The notes under the pieces were generated by a model that made no database searches, was not told where the DNA came from, and worked only from the letters and a program-made list of their open reading frames with translations. Below, piece after piece: positions 55,643 to 64,000 of a DNA stretch of 64,000 bases. Source of the DNA: Pseudomonas sp. UBA5706 (GTDB lineage: Bacteria > Pseudomonadota > Gammaproteobacteria > Pseudomonadales > Pseudomonadaceae); NCBI RefSeq assembly GCF_002419965.1, contig NZ_DIHC01000011.1:62491-126490 (forward strand), written 5' to 3'. Positions within the stretch are counted from its first letter, which is position 1. The number at the start of each line of letters is the position of its first letter. The translations under genes were made by a program, and so were the position numbers.

Positions 55643-55972
55643 CTATTTACGAGCCCTGTCGTGCTGGACGCATCCGTCGTAATAGGTCTGCCTGACGGCG
55701 GCAGGCTTTAGACGCGACCGACTGTTGTAGGTCTGCTCCGTGATCCCCACTGCCATCTTGCGCATCCATGGTTGAGAGAAATTACGTGCCTGCAGCTTCT
55801 TTCGGGCGCTATAAAGCGTTGTCCCGGAGAGCTTGGATTGCTGGGCATTCGCCGCTATCCCTGCGCCCCATTTACACACTTGCAGATCGCTCTTGCTAAC
55901 ATCTCGGGCCTGCGCAGGAACTGCCGCCACCATCAAAACCAATGCCGCTATGCCCAAACCCACACTTCGCAT
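55643..55972 (-). CDS. small secreted protein of unknown function
   Basis: 109 residues. Signal peptide about residues 1-22 (VAAVPAQA). The basic mature part has two cysteines (VCKWG and GCVQ). Conserved-looking Pseudomonas periplasmic protein; no domain is recognised. Convergent with the endonuclease-family gene. Confidence 0.75.
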   Translation of the reverse strand: MRSVGLGIAALVLMVAAVPAQARDVSKSDLQVCKWGAGIAANAQQSKLSGTTLYSARKKLQARNFSQPWMRKMAVGITEQTYNSRSRLKPAAVRQTYYDGCVQHDRARK

Positions 55973-56195
55973 ATGCCTCGTCCCGGATTATTTGAAAGAA
56001 ACAGATTTTTTCAGAAATTGTCACCTATGAGGGCCATCAGGTTGCTTTTTTTACAACCAAAGGCTCGGCGTCATGCATTTCATGCGTCCTGCCCTGTGCA
56101 GGACCTACCCCATACGACATTTATCTAAACAAACCACACATCGAGTGGTCGGTATTCACATGCAGCGCTCATGAAACCAGCAAAGCGAGGTAACG

Positions 56196-56444
56196 ATGAC
56201 TATTGATAACGAGCTTAAAAACGAAGTCCTGACGCGCCTGTTGCACGCCCATCCCGCCGGTCTTGGCAAAGAGATTCTGGATAATTACCGTGGGGAGCAC
56301 GAGGTCGCCAGGACACTCGAACATCTGCAGGACGTTGGACTCATCCATGACGGCTGCGTAGACAGCTCGGCCAAGGGCGAGACCACACTCAAGTACCCGG
56401 TCAAGCTCAGCGCCGCGGGAGTCGATGCGGCCAAGCAGATATGA
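56196..56444 (+). CDS. small hypothetical protein, winged-helix-like
   Basis: 82 residues. The pattern of a helix, HEVARTLEHLQDVGLIHDG and a basic beta-hairpin resembles a small winged helix-turn-helix protein. GAGG precedes the start at good spacing. No family is named. Confidence 0.65.
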   Translation: MTIDNELKNEVLTRLLHAHPAGLGKEILDNYRGEHEVARTLEHLQDVGLIHDGCVDSSAKGETTLKYPVKLSAAGVDAAKQI

Positions 56445-56685
56445 CCCAGCTGAGGGTGTAGTTGCACTTTTTATAAAGGAAGGCGTATCGAGAACGCCGG
56501 ACACGGGTGACGCAGCAGGCGGGACGGGACGAGAGAAAGTGGTGTTTTCCCCAAGTGCTGCGCCCCCTGATCATCCATGAGCCGGGCAAGCAGTAGCGCT
56601 ACAGGGGAACCAGAAGAAGCTACAAGCTTGGCCGGCTTTTCATCACATGAACAATGTGACTTGGTAAGTCCAACTGCATGCTGCC

Positions 56686-57471
56686 TTACACGGGCGGATA
56701 ATCACCTGTACCGTCCGGCCAAGGCGTCAGTAATTCAAACCCGTCGTCCGTTACCGCCACCATATGCTCCCATTGCGCTGATAATGACTGATCGCGGGTC
56801 AACACGGTCCAGCCATCATCCAGCACATGCGTTCCAGGTTTTCCGGCGTTGATCATCGGCTCGATGGTAAACACCATCCCCGCCTTGAGCTTCAATCCCT
56901 TGCCCGCGGCTCCGTAATGCAACACCTGCGGCTCTTCATGGTATTTGCGGCCGATGCCATGACCGCAATACTCACGTACGACGCTGAAGCCTTCCCGATA
57001 GGCAACGGTCTGTATCGCATTACCGATATCGCCCAGTGTGGCACCCGGCCTCACAATACGGATACCTGCCAGCGTCGCTTCATAGGTCGTCTCAACCAGA
57101 CGTCGCGCCAACGGGCTGACCTCGCCAACGTAGTACATGCGACTGGTATCGCCGTACCAGCCATCCTTGATCACTGCGACATCGATATTGACGATGTCCC
57201 CTTCCCTCAGGATGTCATCCGGTGAAGGAATACCGTGGCAGACCACCGTGTTGGGCGAAATGCAGGTGGTCTTGGTGAAGCCGTGATAGCCCACATTGGC
57301 AGGAATGACTTTCAACTCATTGACGATGTAGTCGTTGCAAATATCGTCCAGTGCCTCGGTGCTGATGCCTGGCTTGACGTGCTGCGCGATCATTGCCAGA
57401 ACGTCGGCCGCCAGGCGCCCGGCGATGCGCAAACCTGCCAGATCGCTTTCGCTTTTTAGGCTAATACTCAT
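56686..57471 (-). CDS. map: type I methionine aminopeptidase
   Basis: 261 residues. The dinuclear metal ligands D97, D108, H171, E204 and E235 and the substrate histidine H79 are all present (CHGIPS, VNIDVAV, YGDTSR, CGHGIG, FTIEP, WEHMVAV). It removes initiator methionine. It starts 2 bp after the ParD-like gene, so the two are probably co-translated. This is not the housekeeping rpsB-linked locus and is likely a second copy. Confidence 0.93.
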   Translation of the reverse strand: MSISLKSESDLAGLRIAGRLAADVLAMIAQHVKPGISTEALDDICNDYIVNELKVIPANVGYHGFTKTTCISPNTVVCHGIPSPDDILREGDIVNIDVAVIKDGWYGDTSRMYYVGEVSPLARRLVETTYEATLAGIRIVRPGATLGDIGNAIQTVAYREGFSVVREYCGHGIGRKYHEEPQVLHYGAAGKGLKLKAGMVFTIEPMINAGKPGTHVLDDGWTVLTRDQSLSAQWEHMVAVTDDGFELLTPWPDGTGDYPPV

Positions 57472-57473
57472 TG

Positions 57474-57722
57474 CTACACCGCCCTGGCGTGATGCTCACG
57501 CCCCGCTGAGTCAGCCAACTGCGCACTCGACCGCGTCTCTTCTTCAGCTTCAGCGCGGATGAGAAGTTGACAGATATCGGAGTAGTTCAGGCCCGGGTTC
57601 AGTTCGGCGAGCATGCCGACCCGCATCCAGTGCTCCGCCTGAGCGTTGATGGATCGACTCAGCGCTGCGCTGGCGGATCGAATATTGGCGTGCATCTGTT
57701 CGGAAATTTTGACCAGTCCCAT
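57474..57722 (-). CDS. ParD-like antitoxin-family protein
   Basis: 82 residues. The start at 57722 gives GLVKISEQMHANIRSASAAL and SRSINAQAEHWMRVGM, a ribbon-helix-helix-type ParD_like domain. Upstream codons in the same frame lie in the promoter region. No ParE-like toxin follows; instead the stop is 2 bp from map. Three ATATA repeats at 11-bp spacing just upstream are candidate autoregulatory sites. Confidence 0.82.
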   Translation of the reverse strand: MGLVKISEQMHANIRSASAALSRSINAQAEHWMRVGMLAELNPGLNYSDICQLLIRAEAEEETRSSAQLADSAGREHHARAV

Positions 57723-57738
57723 GACTACCTCGCTATTA

Positions 57739-57767
57739 ATATACGAAGCATATACGTTCCATATATT
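57739..57767. promoter_or_regulatory. three ATATA(CG/TT) repeats at 11-bp period upstream of the ParD-like gene
   Basis: ATATACG at 57739 and 57750 and ATATATT at 57761 repeat once per helical turn on one DNA face, 17-45 bp before the start codon. The spacing suits a ribbon-helix-helix repressor. Confidence 0.45.
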
Positions 57768-57802
57768 CGCTCGCAAGACGTCATTCTGCGATACGAACGT
57801 CC

Positions 57803-58153
57803 TCAGGCAGAGGCTTGCGCTTTTGCGTCCACCGCGCATTCGGACAAGGAGGTCGCCAGCTGTGATATCGCGTCCCGATCCTCCTCACTCAATACACGGT
57901 AATGAGTGATGATTGCCCGCTCTGCCTCATTGAGCGACTCTTCTGGCATCGGCGTGCGCTTACCCGATAACACGTAGAGAAGGTCGACGCCCTTTTCACC
58001 CAGAGCGGCAAGATAGTCGGAACGAGGGATGCGATCTCCATTCTCGTACTTGCCTTGGGCGTTGGCTTCAACGCCGCCAATGGCGCCGAACTCCTGTTGC
58101 GAGAGGCCAAGGCTTTTTCGCTCCTCTTTGAGGCGTGAACCAATATCTTTCAT
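57803..58153 (-). CDS. XRE-family helix-turn-helix regulator
   Basis: 116 residues. The N-terminal HTH (about residues 5-60: RLKEERKSLGLSQQEFGAIG, KYENGDRIPRSDYL) is followed by a short helical C-terminus. Phage/antitoxin-type repressor. It precedes the ParD-like and map genes in the same orientation by 80 bp and may regulate them. Confidence 0.88.
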   Translation of the reverse strand: MKDIGSRLKEERKSLGLSQQEFGAIGGVEANAQGKYENGDRIPRSDYLAALGEKGVDLLYVLSGKRTPMPEESLNEAERAIITHYRVLSEEDRDAISQLATSLSECAVDAKAQASA

Positions 58154-58411
58154 GAACGCGAGCCTCGAAATTGACTATGTTTAAAGCAAGACCCTGTCGG
58201 TACAGGGGAGTTGCGGTTCAGGCGACATTTGTTCAAGCTGCGCGTCCTTCTACCTGAGCGGCCACACAACATCAGTAACCGTACAACCCAAGTCATTGCA
58301 CAACCAACGCGATCACACGCCTTAAGGAACCGCACGACGCGGCCGATAACCCGGATGGACAGCTTGCCATTTTGCGTGGCAACCCGATTGTTGTAGTTCG
58401 GAGAACCAGAC

Positions 58412-58573
58412 GTGATTATATTTTTGCTGGGGTGGATTGCCCTGTCACTGGTAGGCACTGTCGTTGCCGTTGGTCTGATCAGGACGGGCAAGAGACGCCA
58501 ACCCGACGACGTTGATAGCGCTGCCGCCCATGAACCTGTTCCGGTAACCGTGCCAGCAAGGTACGAACGCTGA
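58412..58573 (+). CDS. small single-helix membrane protein with GTG start
   Basis: A 53-residue ORF: IIFLLGWIALSLVGTVVAVG forms one membrane helix, followed by a basic turn (RTGKRR) and a polar tail. GGAG lies nine bases before the GTG. The topology is coherent, but there is no family support. Confidence 0.4.
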   Translation: MIIFLLGWIALSLVGTVVAVGLIRTGKRRQPDDVDSAAAHEPVPVTVPARYER

Positions 58574-58619
58574 GTCTGAACACTTGTTCTTCATGCGCCT
58601 GACCGTAGGGTACTTCGGA

Positions 58620-58832
58620 TTACTCGATTGCATACTGCGTGTGCTCGGCCGGGTAAGCCTGCGCGCACGGCACGAAGGACACCCCTTCCAGGCCTATGCT
58701 GAACTGACGAACGCCCGCCGCCAGGGCCAGGAAGTCTTCGCGCTGCATTTCATTGCCCCAAACGCGGCTGAACGGTGTATCACCCTTCTGATGAGTGGAA
58801 GCCAGGTTGGTGTCGGCTTGAGTGGTTTGCAT
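58620..58832 (-). CDS. small SOS-controlled hypothetical protein
   Basis: 70 residues with no recognised domain (central QREDFLALAAGVRQFSIGLE). GAGGG precedes the ATG and a consensus LexA box lies 22 bp upstream, which strongly supports a real, DNA-damage-inducible gene. Confidence 0.75.
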   Translation of the reverse strand: MQTTQADTNLASTHQKGDTPFSRVWGNEMQREDFLALAAGVRQFSIGLEGVSFVPCAQAYPAEHTQYAIE

Positions 58833-58853
58833 GGTCGAGCCCTCTTGACTGAA

Positions 58854-58873
58854 TACTGTTTAAACATACAGTA
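58854..58873. promoter_or_regulatory. LexA box upstream of the 58620-58832 gene
   Basis: TACTGTTTAAACATACAGTA has CTG-N10-CAG with TA flanks on both sides and an AT-rich centre, close to the SOS consensus. Confidence 0.85.
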
Positions 58874-58951
58874 TTTTCAAGAGCAGCCAAACGCAAGCCT
58901 CGATTCGACGAGCGGTCGCTCGCTGTCCCGTGTTGTAACCAGGAAGGTGGC

Positions 58952-59983
58952 TCAAGCCTGCGTAAGTCTTTGCAGCCGGGTCATGTCCTCTTCAGTCAGC
59001 ACAATTCCCTCACTCAGGGATTTTTCCCGCTGCTTATAGCGACGATCCCCAGGCATCCGCTGCTGACCCACGCCGTGCATCTGCCGAACCAGTTCTTCAC
59101 TGCGCTGGGCAAACGCTTGTCCGCGACCCTTATCGGGGTCTATGACGATGATCGTCTGCCCGGTCCAGGGCGTCTGCGCTCCCGGTTTGCTGGACATGTC
59201 AAATTCGAATGAAAAATTGCCCCCGCAGACAGCGGCACACAGCAACTCGACCATCATTGAAAGCGCGGAGCCTTTGTGGCCACCGAACGGCAAGAGCGCC
59301 CCGGCGTTGAGAATCGCCTTGGGGTCTACCGTGGGCAACCCGGCGCTGTCCACGCCCATGCCCGGCGGCAACATCCGCCCTTCCCTGGCGGCAATCTGCA
59401 CATCGCCGTGCGCCATGGCGCTGGTCGCCATGTCAAACACGATCGGTTGCCCACCGGCACGCGGCGCGGCGAAGGCAATCGGATTAGTGCCGAATAGAGG
59501 TTTGTGCGCCTGGTGAGGAACCACGCAGGTCATGCTGTTGACCACGCTTAGAGCCACCAGCCCTTCTTGGGCAAACGGCTCGACGTCAGGCCACAGCGCC
59601 CCGAAGTGATGAGAGTTGCGAATCGCCAGAATCGCGATACCCGCCGCGCGCACTTTCTCGATCAATAGCACCTTGGCGGCCTGCATGGCCGGCTGGGCAA
59701 AACCGCCATTGGCGTCCACCCGCACGAAACCTGCGGCCACATCCTCCACCTTCGGCACCGCTTGACCATCGACCCAGCCAGCAGCCAGCGACGCCAGATA
59801 ACCCTTGATGCGAAAGATGCCATGGCTATGAGATCCGTCGCGTTCGGCGCTGGCGCAATTTTCGGCCAGCACCGCCGCCACCTCTGCCGAGGTGCCGTGG
59901 CGTAGGAATATCCGGCGCAGCAGGTCAGTCAGATCCGCAAAGGAAATCGTCTGCATAGCAATTGGGTCAAGGGGTGAAGACAT
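58952..59983 (-). CDS. dpkA: Ldh-family reductase, probable delta-1-piperideine-2-carboxylate reductase
   Basis: 343 residues of the NAD(P)H-dependent malate/L-lactate dehydrogenase (YlbC) family, which includes Pseudomonas DpkA that reduces cyclic imino acids in D-lysine and D-proline catabolism. Motifs: DGSHSHGIFRI, NSHHFGALW (catalytic His), GTNPIAFAAP, PFGGHKGSAL. The length equals DpkA. The divergent DadA-like gene would produce the imine substrate from a D-amino acid. Substrate assignment is inference from family and neighbour. The start at 59983 has a usable GGAGC; further upstream frame is unsupported. Confidence 0.85.
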   Translation of the reverse strand: MSSPLDPIAMQTISFADLTDLLRRIFLRHGTSAEVAAVLAENCASAERDGSHSHGIFRIKGYLASLAAGWVDGQAVPKVEDVAAGFVRVDANGGFAQPAMQAAKVLLIEKVRAAGIAILAIRNSHHFGALWPDVEPFAQEGLVALSVVNSMTCVVPHQAHKPLFGTNPIAFAAPRAGGQPIVFDMATSAMAHGDVQIAAREGRMLPPGMGVDSAGLPTVDPKAILNAGALLPFGGHKGSALSMMVELLCAAVCGGNFSFEFDMSSKPGAQTPWTGQTIIVIDPDKGRGQAFAQRSEELVRQMHGVGQQRMPGDRRYKQREKSLSEGIVLTEEDMTRLQRLTQA

Positions 59984-60125
59984 CTGAAGCTCCAGTGTGG
60001 TTATTGGAAGTGGAAGCGCAACAGATCGTACGAACGGTCTGAGAGTACTGTGCGCGAGCAAACGGGTAAACTGCACGCCGGCGTATTGATGACGGTGCGC
60101 CAAACACCGCTATAAGGATCGATCA

Positions 60126-61364
60126 ATGGATTGTCAGACCCTCGTCCTCGGCGCCGGAATCATCGGCGTTTGTTCCGCACTGCACCTGCAAGCCGCAGGC
60201 CAGCGCGTAGCGCTGCTCGATCGTGATGAGCCTGGTCGCGGTACGAGCCATGGCAACGCTGGGCTGATCGAGCGTTCCAGCATCATCCCCTACGCCTTTC
60301 CGCGCGAATGGCAACGATTGTTGCGCTACAGCCTTAACCGCCAGTCGTCGATGCGTTTCAGTCCGGCGTTTCTGCCCCGTCTGGCGCCGTGGCTCCTCGA
60401 ATATTGGCGCCAGTCTTCGCCGCAGAACCTGGCCCTCGCCAGCCGCGCCATGCGACCTTTAATCGAACGCTGCGTCAGCGAGCATGATCTGCTGGCAGCC
60501 GCTGCGGGCATGACCGGGCTGATCCACGCCAAGGGCTGGATCGAGTTTTATCGCGATCAACATGAGTTCGATCTGGCCGCCGCCGATGCCAGCACCTATG
60601 ACCAATATGGTCTGAAGTACGAAATTCTGAATGCCGGTCAGTTGCGCCAACGCGAACCCAACCTAAGTGGTGTGTTCGGCGGTATTCACTGGCTCGACCC
60701 CAAAAGCGTGAGCGATCCGGGTGCACTGGTGCGCGGTTATGCCGCTTTGTTCGTGCAGCGCGGTGGCATGCTGCTCCGGGGCGACGCACGTAGCCTGGAT
60801 CAGCGCGGTGCGCGCTGGGAAGTGCAAAGTAGTCAGGGGCTGATCAGTTCGGAGCAGGTGGTGCTGGCGATGGGACCGCAATCGGGGGATATCTTCTCGA
60901 AACTGGGTTATCGCATTCCATTGGCAGTCAAGCGCGGATACCACATGCATTACGCCTCACAGCCAGGCGCGCAGTTGCAGCATTCGGTGATCGACGCCCA
61001 GGCAGGGTTCGTTCTGGCGCCCATGGCACGTGGCATTCGCCTAACCACCGGCGTCGAATTCGCCGCCAGCGATGCGCCGCCTAATGATATTCAACTACGC
61101 CGCTGTGAGGCCATCGCCCGCCAGTTGTATCCGTTGGGTGAACGACTGGACGCAGAGTCGTGGTTAGGGCGCAGACCATGCTTGCCGGACATGCGTCCGG
61201 TCATCGGCCCGGCAGGCAGTCATAAGGGGCTGTGGTTTAACTTTGGCCACGCTCATCATGGCTTGACGCTGGGGCCGGTCGCCGGACGTTTGCTGGCGCA
61301 AATGATGACCGGAGCGCCAACGTTTACCGACCCTGCGCCCTACCGCCCCGCGCGTTTTTACTAA
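60126..61364 (+). CDS. FAD-dependent D-amino acid dehydrogenase-like oxidoreductase
   Basis: 412 residues of the DadA/DAO family. N-terminal FAD site LGAGIIGVCSALHL, then HGNAGLIE near residue 39, and a C-terminal FAD segment WFNFGHAHHGLTLGP. It would oxidise a D-amino or imino acid to an imine. It is divergent from the DpkA-type reductase gene with 142 bp between them. The exact substrate (D-Pro, D-Lys, hydroxyproline or other) is not determinable. Confidence 0.88.
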   Translation: MDCQTLVLGAGIIGVCSALHLQAAGQRVALLDRDEPGRGTSHGNAGLIERSSIIPYAFPREWQRLLRYSLNRQSSMRFSPAFLPRLAPWLLEYWRQSSPQNLALASRAMRPLIERCVSEHDLLAAAAGMTGLIHAKGWIEFYRDQHEFDLAAADASTYDQYGLKYEILNAGQLRQREPNLSGVFGGIHWLDPKSVSDPGALVRGYAALFVQRGGMLLRGDARSLDQRGARWEVQSSQGLISSEQVVLAMGPQSGDIFSKLGYRIPLAVKRGYHMHYASQPGAQLQHSVIDAQAGFVLAPMARGIRLTTGVEFAASDAPPNDIQLRRCEAIARQLYPLGERLDAESWLGRRPCLPDMRPVIGPAGSHKGLWFNFGHAHHGLTLGPVAGRLLAQMMTGAPTFTDPAPYRPARFY

Positions 61365-61402
61365 GCGGCCTGCCGTGACCATGGAAACGGCAGCGCGAGG
61401 AC

Positions 61403-61828
61403 TCAGTCCAGGCGTTTCTTGAAAAATAGCCGTTGATGCCCGGGCGGGTAGTCCTCCAGTTGACCGAACGCCTGATAGCCGTGCTTGCGGTAGAAATCCG
61501 GAGCCTGGAAATCGAAAGTGTCCAGCCAAACGCCGACGCAATTTCTTTGCCTGGCGAAATCTTCGGCCTTTTCCATCAGTTGACTGCCAATACCTTCCCC
61601 GCGCACCTGTTTCGGCACTACCAACAGATCAATGAACAACCACCGGTATAAAATGCGCCCGTGCAGCCCGCCGAGAACGGCTTCGCTTTTTTCATCACGC
61701 ACGAAAAAGGCGAATTTTTCAGGCATCCCCTCGCCCGCTTGCTCGGCGTTGTAGGCCCGCAAAGGATTCAGAATCTGTAGACGTTCGTCTTCGCTGGGGT
61801 TGTTTTTGAATTCGATCCGCACACTCAT
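61403..61828 (-). CDS. GNAT-family N-acetyltransferase
   Basis: 141 residues. The acetyl-CoA loop is VRGEGIGSQLM near residue 83, followed by YRKHGYQAFGQLEDYPPGH. Substrate unknown. The 61828 ATG (MSVRIEF) has GGAAG upstream and is preferred over a longer frame. Convergent with the FAD oxidoreductase gene. Confidence 0.9.
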   Translation of the reverse strand: MSVRIEFKNNPSEDERLQILNPLRAYNAEQAGEGMPEKFAFFVRDEKSEAVLGGLHGRILYRWLFIDLLVVPKQVRGEGIGSQLMEKAEDFARQRNCVGVWLDTFDFQAPDFYRKHGYQAFGQLEDYPPGHQRLFFKKRLD

Positions 61829-61904
61829 GCTTCGCTTCCTGCTGATCTGGAAAAGAAACACAAGGTTGTCGAATTCGGCGGTGTGAGTAAAGCGAGGATT
61901 AAGC

Positions 61905-61933
61905 GGTGGGAGGCGCCGGGCGGCGCTCCCACC
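61905..61933. repeat. GC-rich hairpin, REP-like or terminator
   Basis: GTGGGAG(G)CGCC pairs with GGCGCTCCCAC around a 4-nt loop. It lies downstream of the PepSY gene. It lacks a T run and the GTGGGAGC core resembles Pseudomonas REP elements. Confidence 0.4.
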
Positions 61934-61973
61934 AAAGGGCGGTTACGAGCGTTTGAAAGCGCGCCCTTTCGGA

Positions 61974-62240
61974 TCAGTCTTTCTGATCGCGCAGGATGTT
62001 GCCGGAGTTGCCGTCTATACGGAATTCGTAGGTCAGGCTGTCAGCCTTGCGGCCTTCACCTTCCCAATAACCCTTATCATCGGCCTCGATCTTGTAGATC
62101 TCGGTGTAACCGGCCGATTTCGCCTTTTCGATCGCTTTCTCAATGGTGATCCAACCGGCGCCCGGTTTATCCGCCAATGCGAACGGGGCGGTGGCCAAGG
62201 CGGCGGTGGCGAGGACAGCAGCAGTAAGTGTCTTGATCAT
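61974..62240 (-). CDS. PepSY-domain periplasmic protein
   Basis: 88 residues. Signal peptide about residues 1-23 (ending PFALA). The mature PepSY domain covers WITIEKAIEKAKSAGYTEIY to the end (GNSGNILRDQKD). GGAG precedes the start. Possible inhibitor or chaperone; function unknown. Confidence 0.9.
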   Translation of the reverse strand: MIKTLTAAVLATAALATAPFALADKPGAGWITIEKAIEKAKSAGYTEIYKIEADDKGYWEGEGRKADSLTYEFRIDGNSGNILRDQKD

Positions 62241-62443
62241 TTTCGAACTCCATTTCCCTTTGCGGGCTATATGACTTGCGAGTGTTAGGAGTTCGCCGGA
62301 AGAAAAATAGTTCAGGTAAGGTTTTGTAACGAGATGCGGCGAACCAGGCCCGGGACCCGTTGCGGCAGCAGCGTCTTCCTGCGCTGGCGCCCCGAGAATC
62401 GCTGCCGCCGGCAAGCCCGACGGCGAATGCCAACGGTGAACGA

Positions 62444-62632
62444 TCAGTGCTTGACCTTGCGCCGCAGGACGCCATTCAACACGACGACAGCCACGGCCAC
62501 GAAGATTGCGATGTATTGGAAAGTCTTCTCGTCGAGCACGCCGGTTTTCTGCAGATGCGACAGGCCAAGCATGAGGGCCAGCACGCTCAGGGCGATGATG
62601 ATCGAATAAATCAAACGCTGCTTGTGGGTCAT
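62444..62632 (-). CDS. small two-helix membrane protein
   Basis: 62 residues. Two hydrophobic helices (about 8-25 and 38-54) with a basic C-terminus (RRKVKH). AGGAG upstream. Conserved-looking Pseudomonas protein of unknown role. Confidence 0.75.
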   Translation of the reverse strand: MTHKQRLIYSIIIALSVLALMLGLSHLQKTGVLDEKTFQYIAIFVAVAVVVLNGVLRRKVKH

Positions 62633-62845
62633 TGCAAAGCTCCTGAAAGCGGGTGGAAATCATTGATGCGACGCAAACGCGACCAACATCTTACGCGGTC
62701 CCGGCCTGCGTGGCACCTCGCAGCGCCCTTCACACCCCTGCGACAACGGGGCCGCGTCACTGAATCCTGTCACCCTGCCGTGGTTTAATACCCGCACGTT
62801 ACGTCTTTATAAGCATTCCCCTGTCGTCCAAAGGAGTACCCCCCA

Positions 62846-64000
62846 ATGCCCCATGAAGGCAGCCTGTTGCAGGCCGCGGTCGTGTTTTTGCTCGCCGCCG
62901 TTGTGACGGTCCCTCTAGCCAAACGCCTGCAACTGGGCGCGGTAATCGGTTACCTGATCGCAGGCGTGATCATTGGTCCTTCCGGGCTGGCACTGATAGG
63001 CAACCCACAAAGCGTGGCGCACATTTCCGAATTGGGGGTGGTGTTACTGCTGTTCATCATTGGCCTGGAGCTTTCCCCGAAACGCCTGTGGATCATGCGT
63101 AAATCGGTATTCGGCGTGGGCCTGGCCCAAGTGCTGCTCACCGGTCTGGTGATCGGAACGGTCGCCCTGCTCGGCTTCGGTCAACCCCTGAACAGCGCCG
63201 TGGTGCTGGGCCTGGGACTGGCGCTGTCGTCCACGGCCTTCGGCCTGCAAAGCCTGGCCGAGCGCAAGGAACTCAATGCCCCCCATGGCCGCCTGGCATT
63301 CGCCATCCTGCTGTTTCAGGACATCGCGGCGATCCCGCTGATCGCATTGGTGCCGATGCTCGCTGGAGGCAACCATGATGCATCCTCGGCTGACTCGCTG
63401 CGTCATGGTCTGCAGGTGCTGGGCGGGATCGCCGTGGTAGTGGTCGGCGGACGTTATCTGTTGCGCCCGGTGTTTCGGATCGTGGCCAAGACCAAGCTGC
63501 AGGAAGTCTCGACCGCTACCGCCTTGCTGGTCGTCATCGGCACCGCGTGGTTGATGGACCTGGTAGGCGTGTCCATGGCGCTGGGGGCATTTCTCGCTGG
63601 CCTGCTGCTAGCCGATTCCGAGTATCGCCACGAGCTGGAAGCGCAGATCGAGCCCTTCAAGGGCCTGCTGCTGGGGCTGTTCTTCATCAGCGTGGGCATG
63701 GGCGCCAATGTCGGCCTGCTGTTCAGCTCGCCGATCACGGTGCTGGCCCTGACCGTATTGCTGATCGGCCTGAAGTTGCCGCTGCTGTTCTTCGTCGGTC
63801 GCATGGCCGGCGGCCTGAGCAAGCAGAGCGCGTTGCGCCTTGGCCTGGTCCTGGCTGCCGGCGGTGAGTTTGCGTTCGTGGTGTTCAAGATCGGTCGTGA
63901 TCAGGGACTGTTCGACGCCAGCCTGTATGACACCCTGGTGTTGACGATCACGCTATCGATGGCCCTCACGCCACCGCTGTTGCTGGTGCTGTCGCGCTGG
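62846..64000 (+). CDS. CPA2-family cation/proton antiporter (KefB/KefC-like), 3' end outside window
   Basis: 385 codons of an incomplete ORF. About a dozen membrane helices with the family motifs GYLIAGVIIGP near residue 34, ELGVVLLLFIIGLELSP near residue 62, LSSTAFGLQ and ILLFQDIAAIPL (the conserved D). The C-terminal RCK/TrkA-N regulatory domain, if present, lies beyond the window. AAGGAG is nine bases before the ATG. Likely K+/H+ or glutathione-gated exchange. Confidence 0.9.
   Translation, partial: MPHEGSLLQAAVVFLLAAVVTVPLAKRLQLGAVIGYLIAGVIIGPSGLALIGNPQSVAHISELGVVLLLFIIGLELSPKRLWIMRKSVFGVGLAQVLLTGLVIGTVALLGFGQPLNSAVVLGLGLALSSTAFGLQSLAERKELNAPHGRLAFAILLFQDIAAIPLIALVPMLAGGNHDASSADSLRHGLQVLGGIAVVVVGGRYLLRPVFRIVAKTKLQEVSTATALLVVIGTAWLMDLVGVSMALGAFLAGLLLADSEYRHELEAQIEPFKGLLLGLFFISVGMGANVGLLFSSPITVLALTVLLIGLKLPLLFFVGRMAGGLSKQSALRLGLVLAAGGEFAFVVFKIGRDQGLFDASLYDTLVLTITLSMALTPPLLLVLSRW

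Noticed and set aside
1..64000. CRISPR arrays, rRNA genes, replication origin
   Set aside because: No regularly spaced long repeats, no rRNA-like sequence and no DnaA-box cluster were noticed.

Overview
The window is a chromosomal segment of a Pseudomonas, most likely of the P. fluorescens group. The evidence is the conserved thrS-infC-rpmI-rplT-pheS-pheT-ihfA-merR-tRNA-Pro block, a Pseudomonas-type DUF1654 gene, a ribose operon in the order rbsBACRKD, and an H2-like type VI secretion locus. No taxonomic search could be run.

1-1311 holds no convincing gene. 1312-22544 is a complete minus-strand T6SS operon in the order tssA-tssB-tssC-tssE-tssF-tssG-clpV-sfa-orfX-fha-tssJ-tssK-tssL-tssM-stp1-stk1, the same order as the P. 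aeruginosa H2-T6SS. hcp (23333-23851, plus strand) is divergent from tssA. The 788 bp between them hold a cluster of palindromic TGTGCAA/TTGCGCA sites and a sigma-54-like promoter, matching the sigma-54 activator encoded in the operon. The apparatus genes look intact, but the local spike genes are broken: a frame-broken PAAR remnant lies between tssE and tssF, and a shattered vgrG follows hcp.

23900-36820 is an accessory region. It holds a superinfection-immunity/SHOCT protein, a LexA-box small ORF, a frameshifted umuC/rulB C-terminus, a divergent TetR/SDR pair, a truncated type I restriction-like gene, an IS3 remnant, two tandem DUF4214 proteins, and a rearranged prophage remnant. The remnant includes an SGNH tail protein, small overlapping phage ORFs, a Dam fragment, a PAPS-reductase-like fusion, an Excalibur protein, an excisionase and a tyrosine integrase. 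It ends at tRNA-Pro(GGG), the probable integration target.

36979-44270 is the core translation block. 44663-45872 carries a small secreted protein, a cold-shock protein and an I78 inhibitor lipoprotein. 46336-53359 is the ribose/nucleoside operon with an exported nucleoside hydrolase at its end and a LacI-type operator upstream of rbsB. 53741-62632 is a patchwork of small lipoproteins, two LexA-controlled small genes, a secreted endonuclease-like protein, a methionine aminopeptidase coupled to a ParD-like protein with a XRE regulator, and a divergent pair (a DpkA-type reductase and a DadA-like FAD oxidoreductase) suggesting D-amino acid catabolism. The window ends inside a CPA2 cation/proton antiporter gene.
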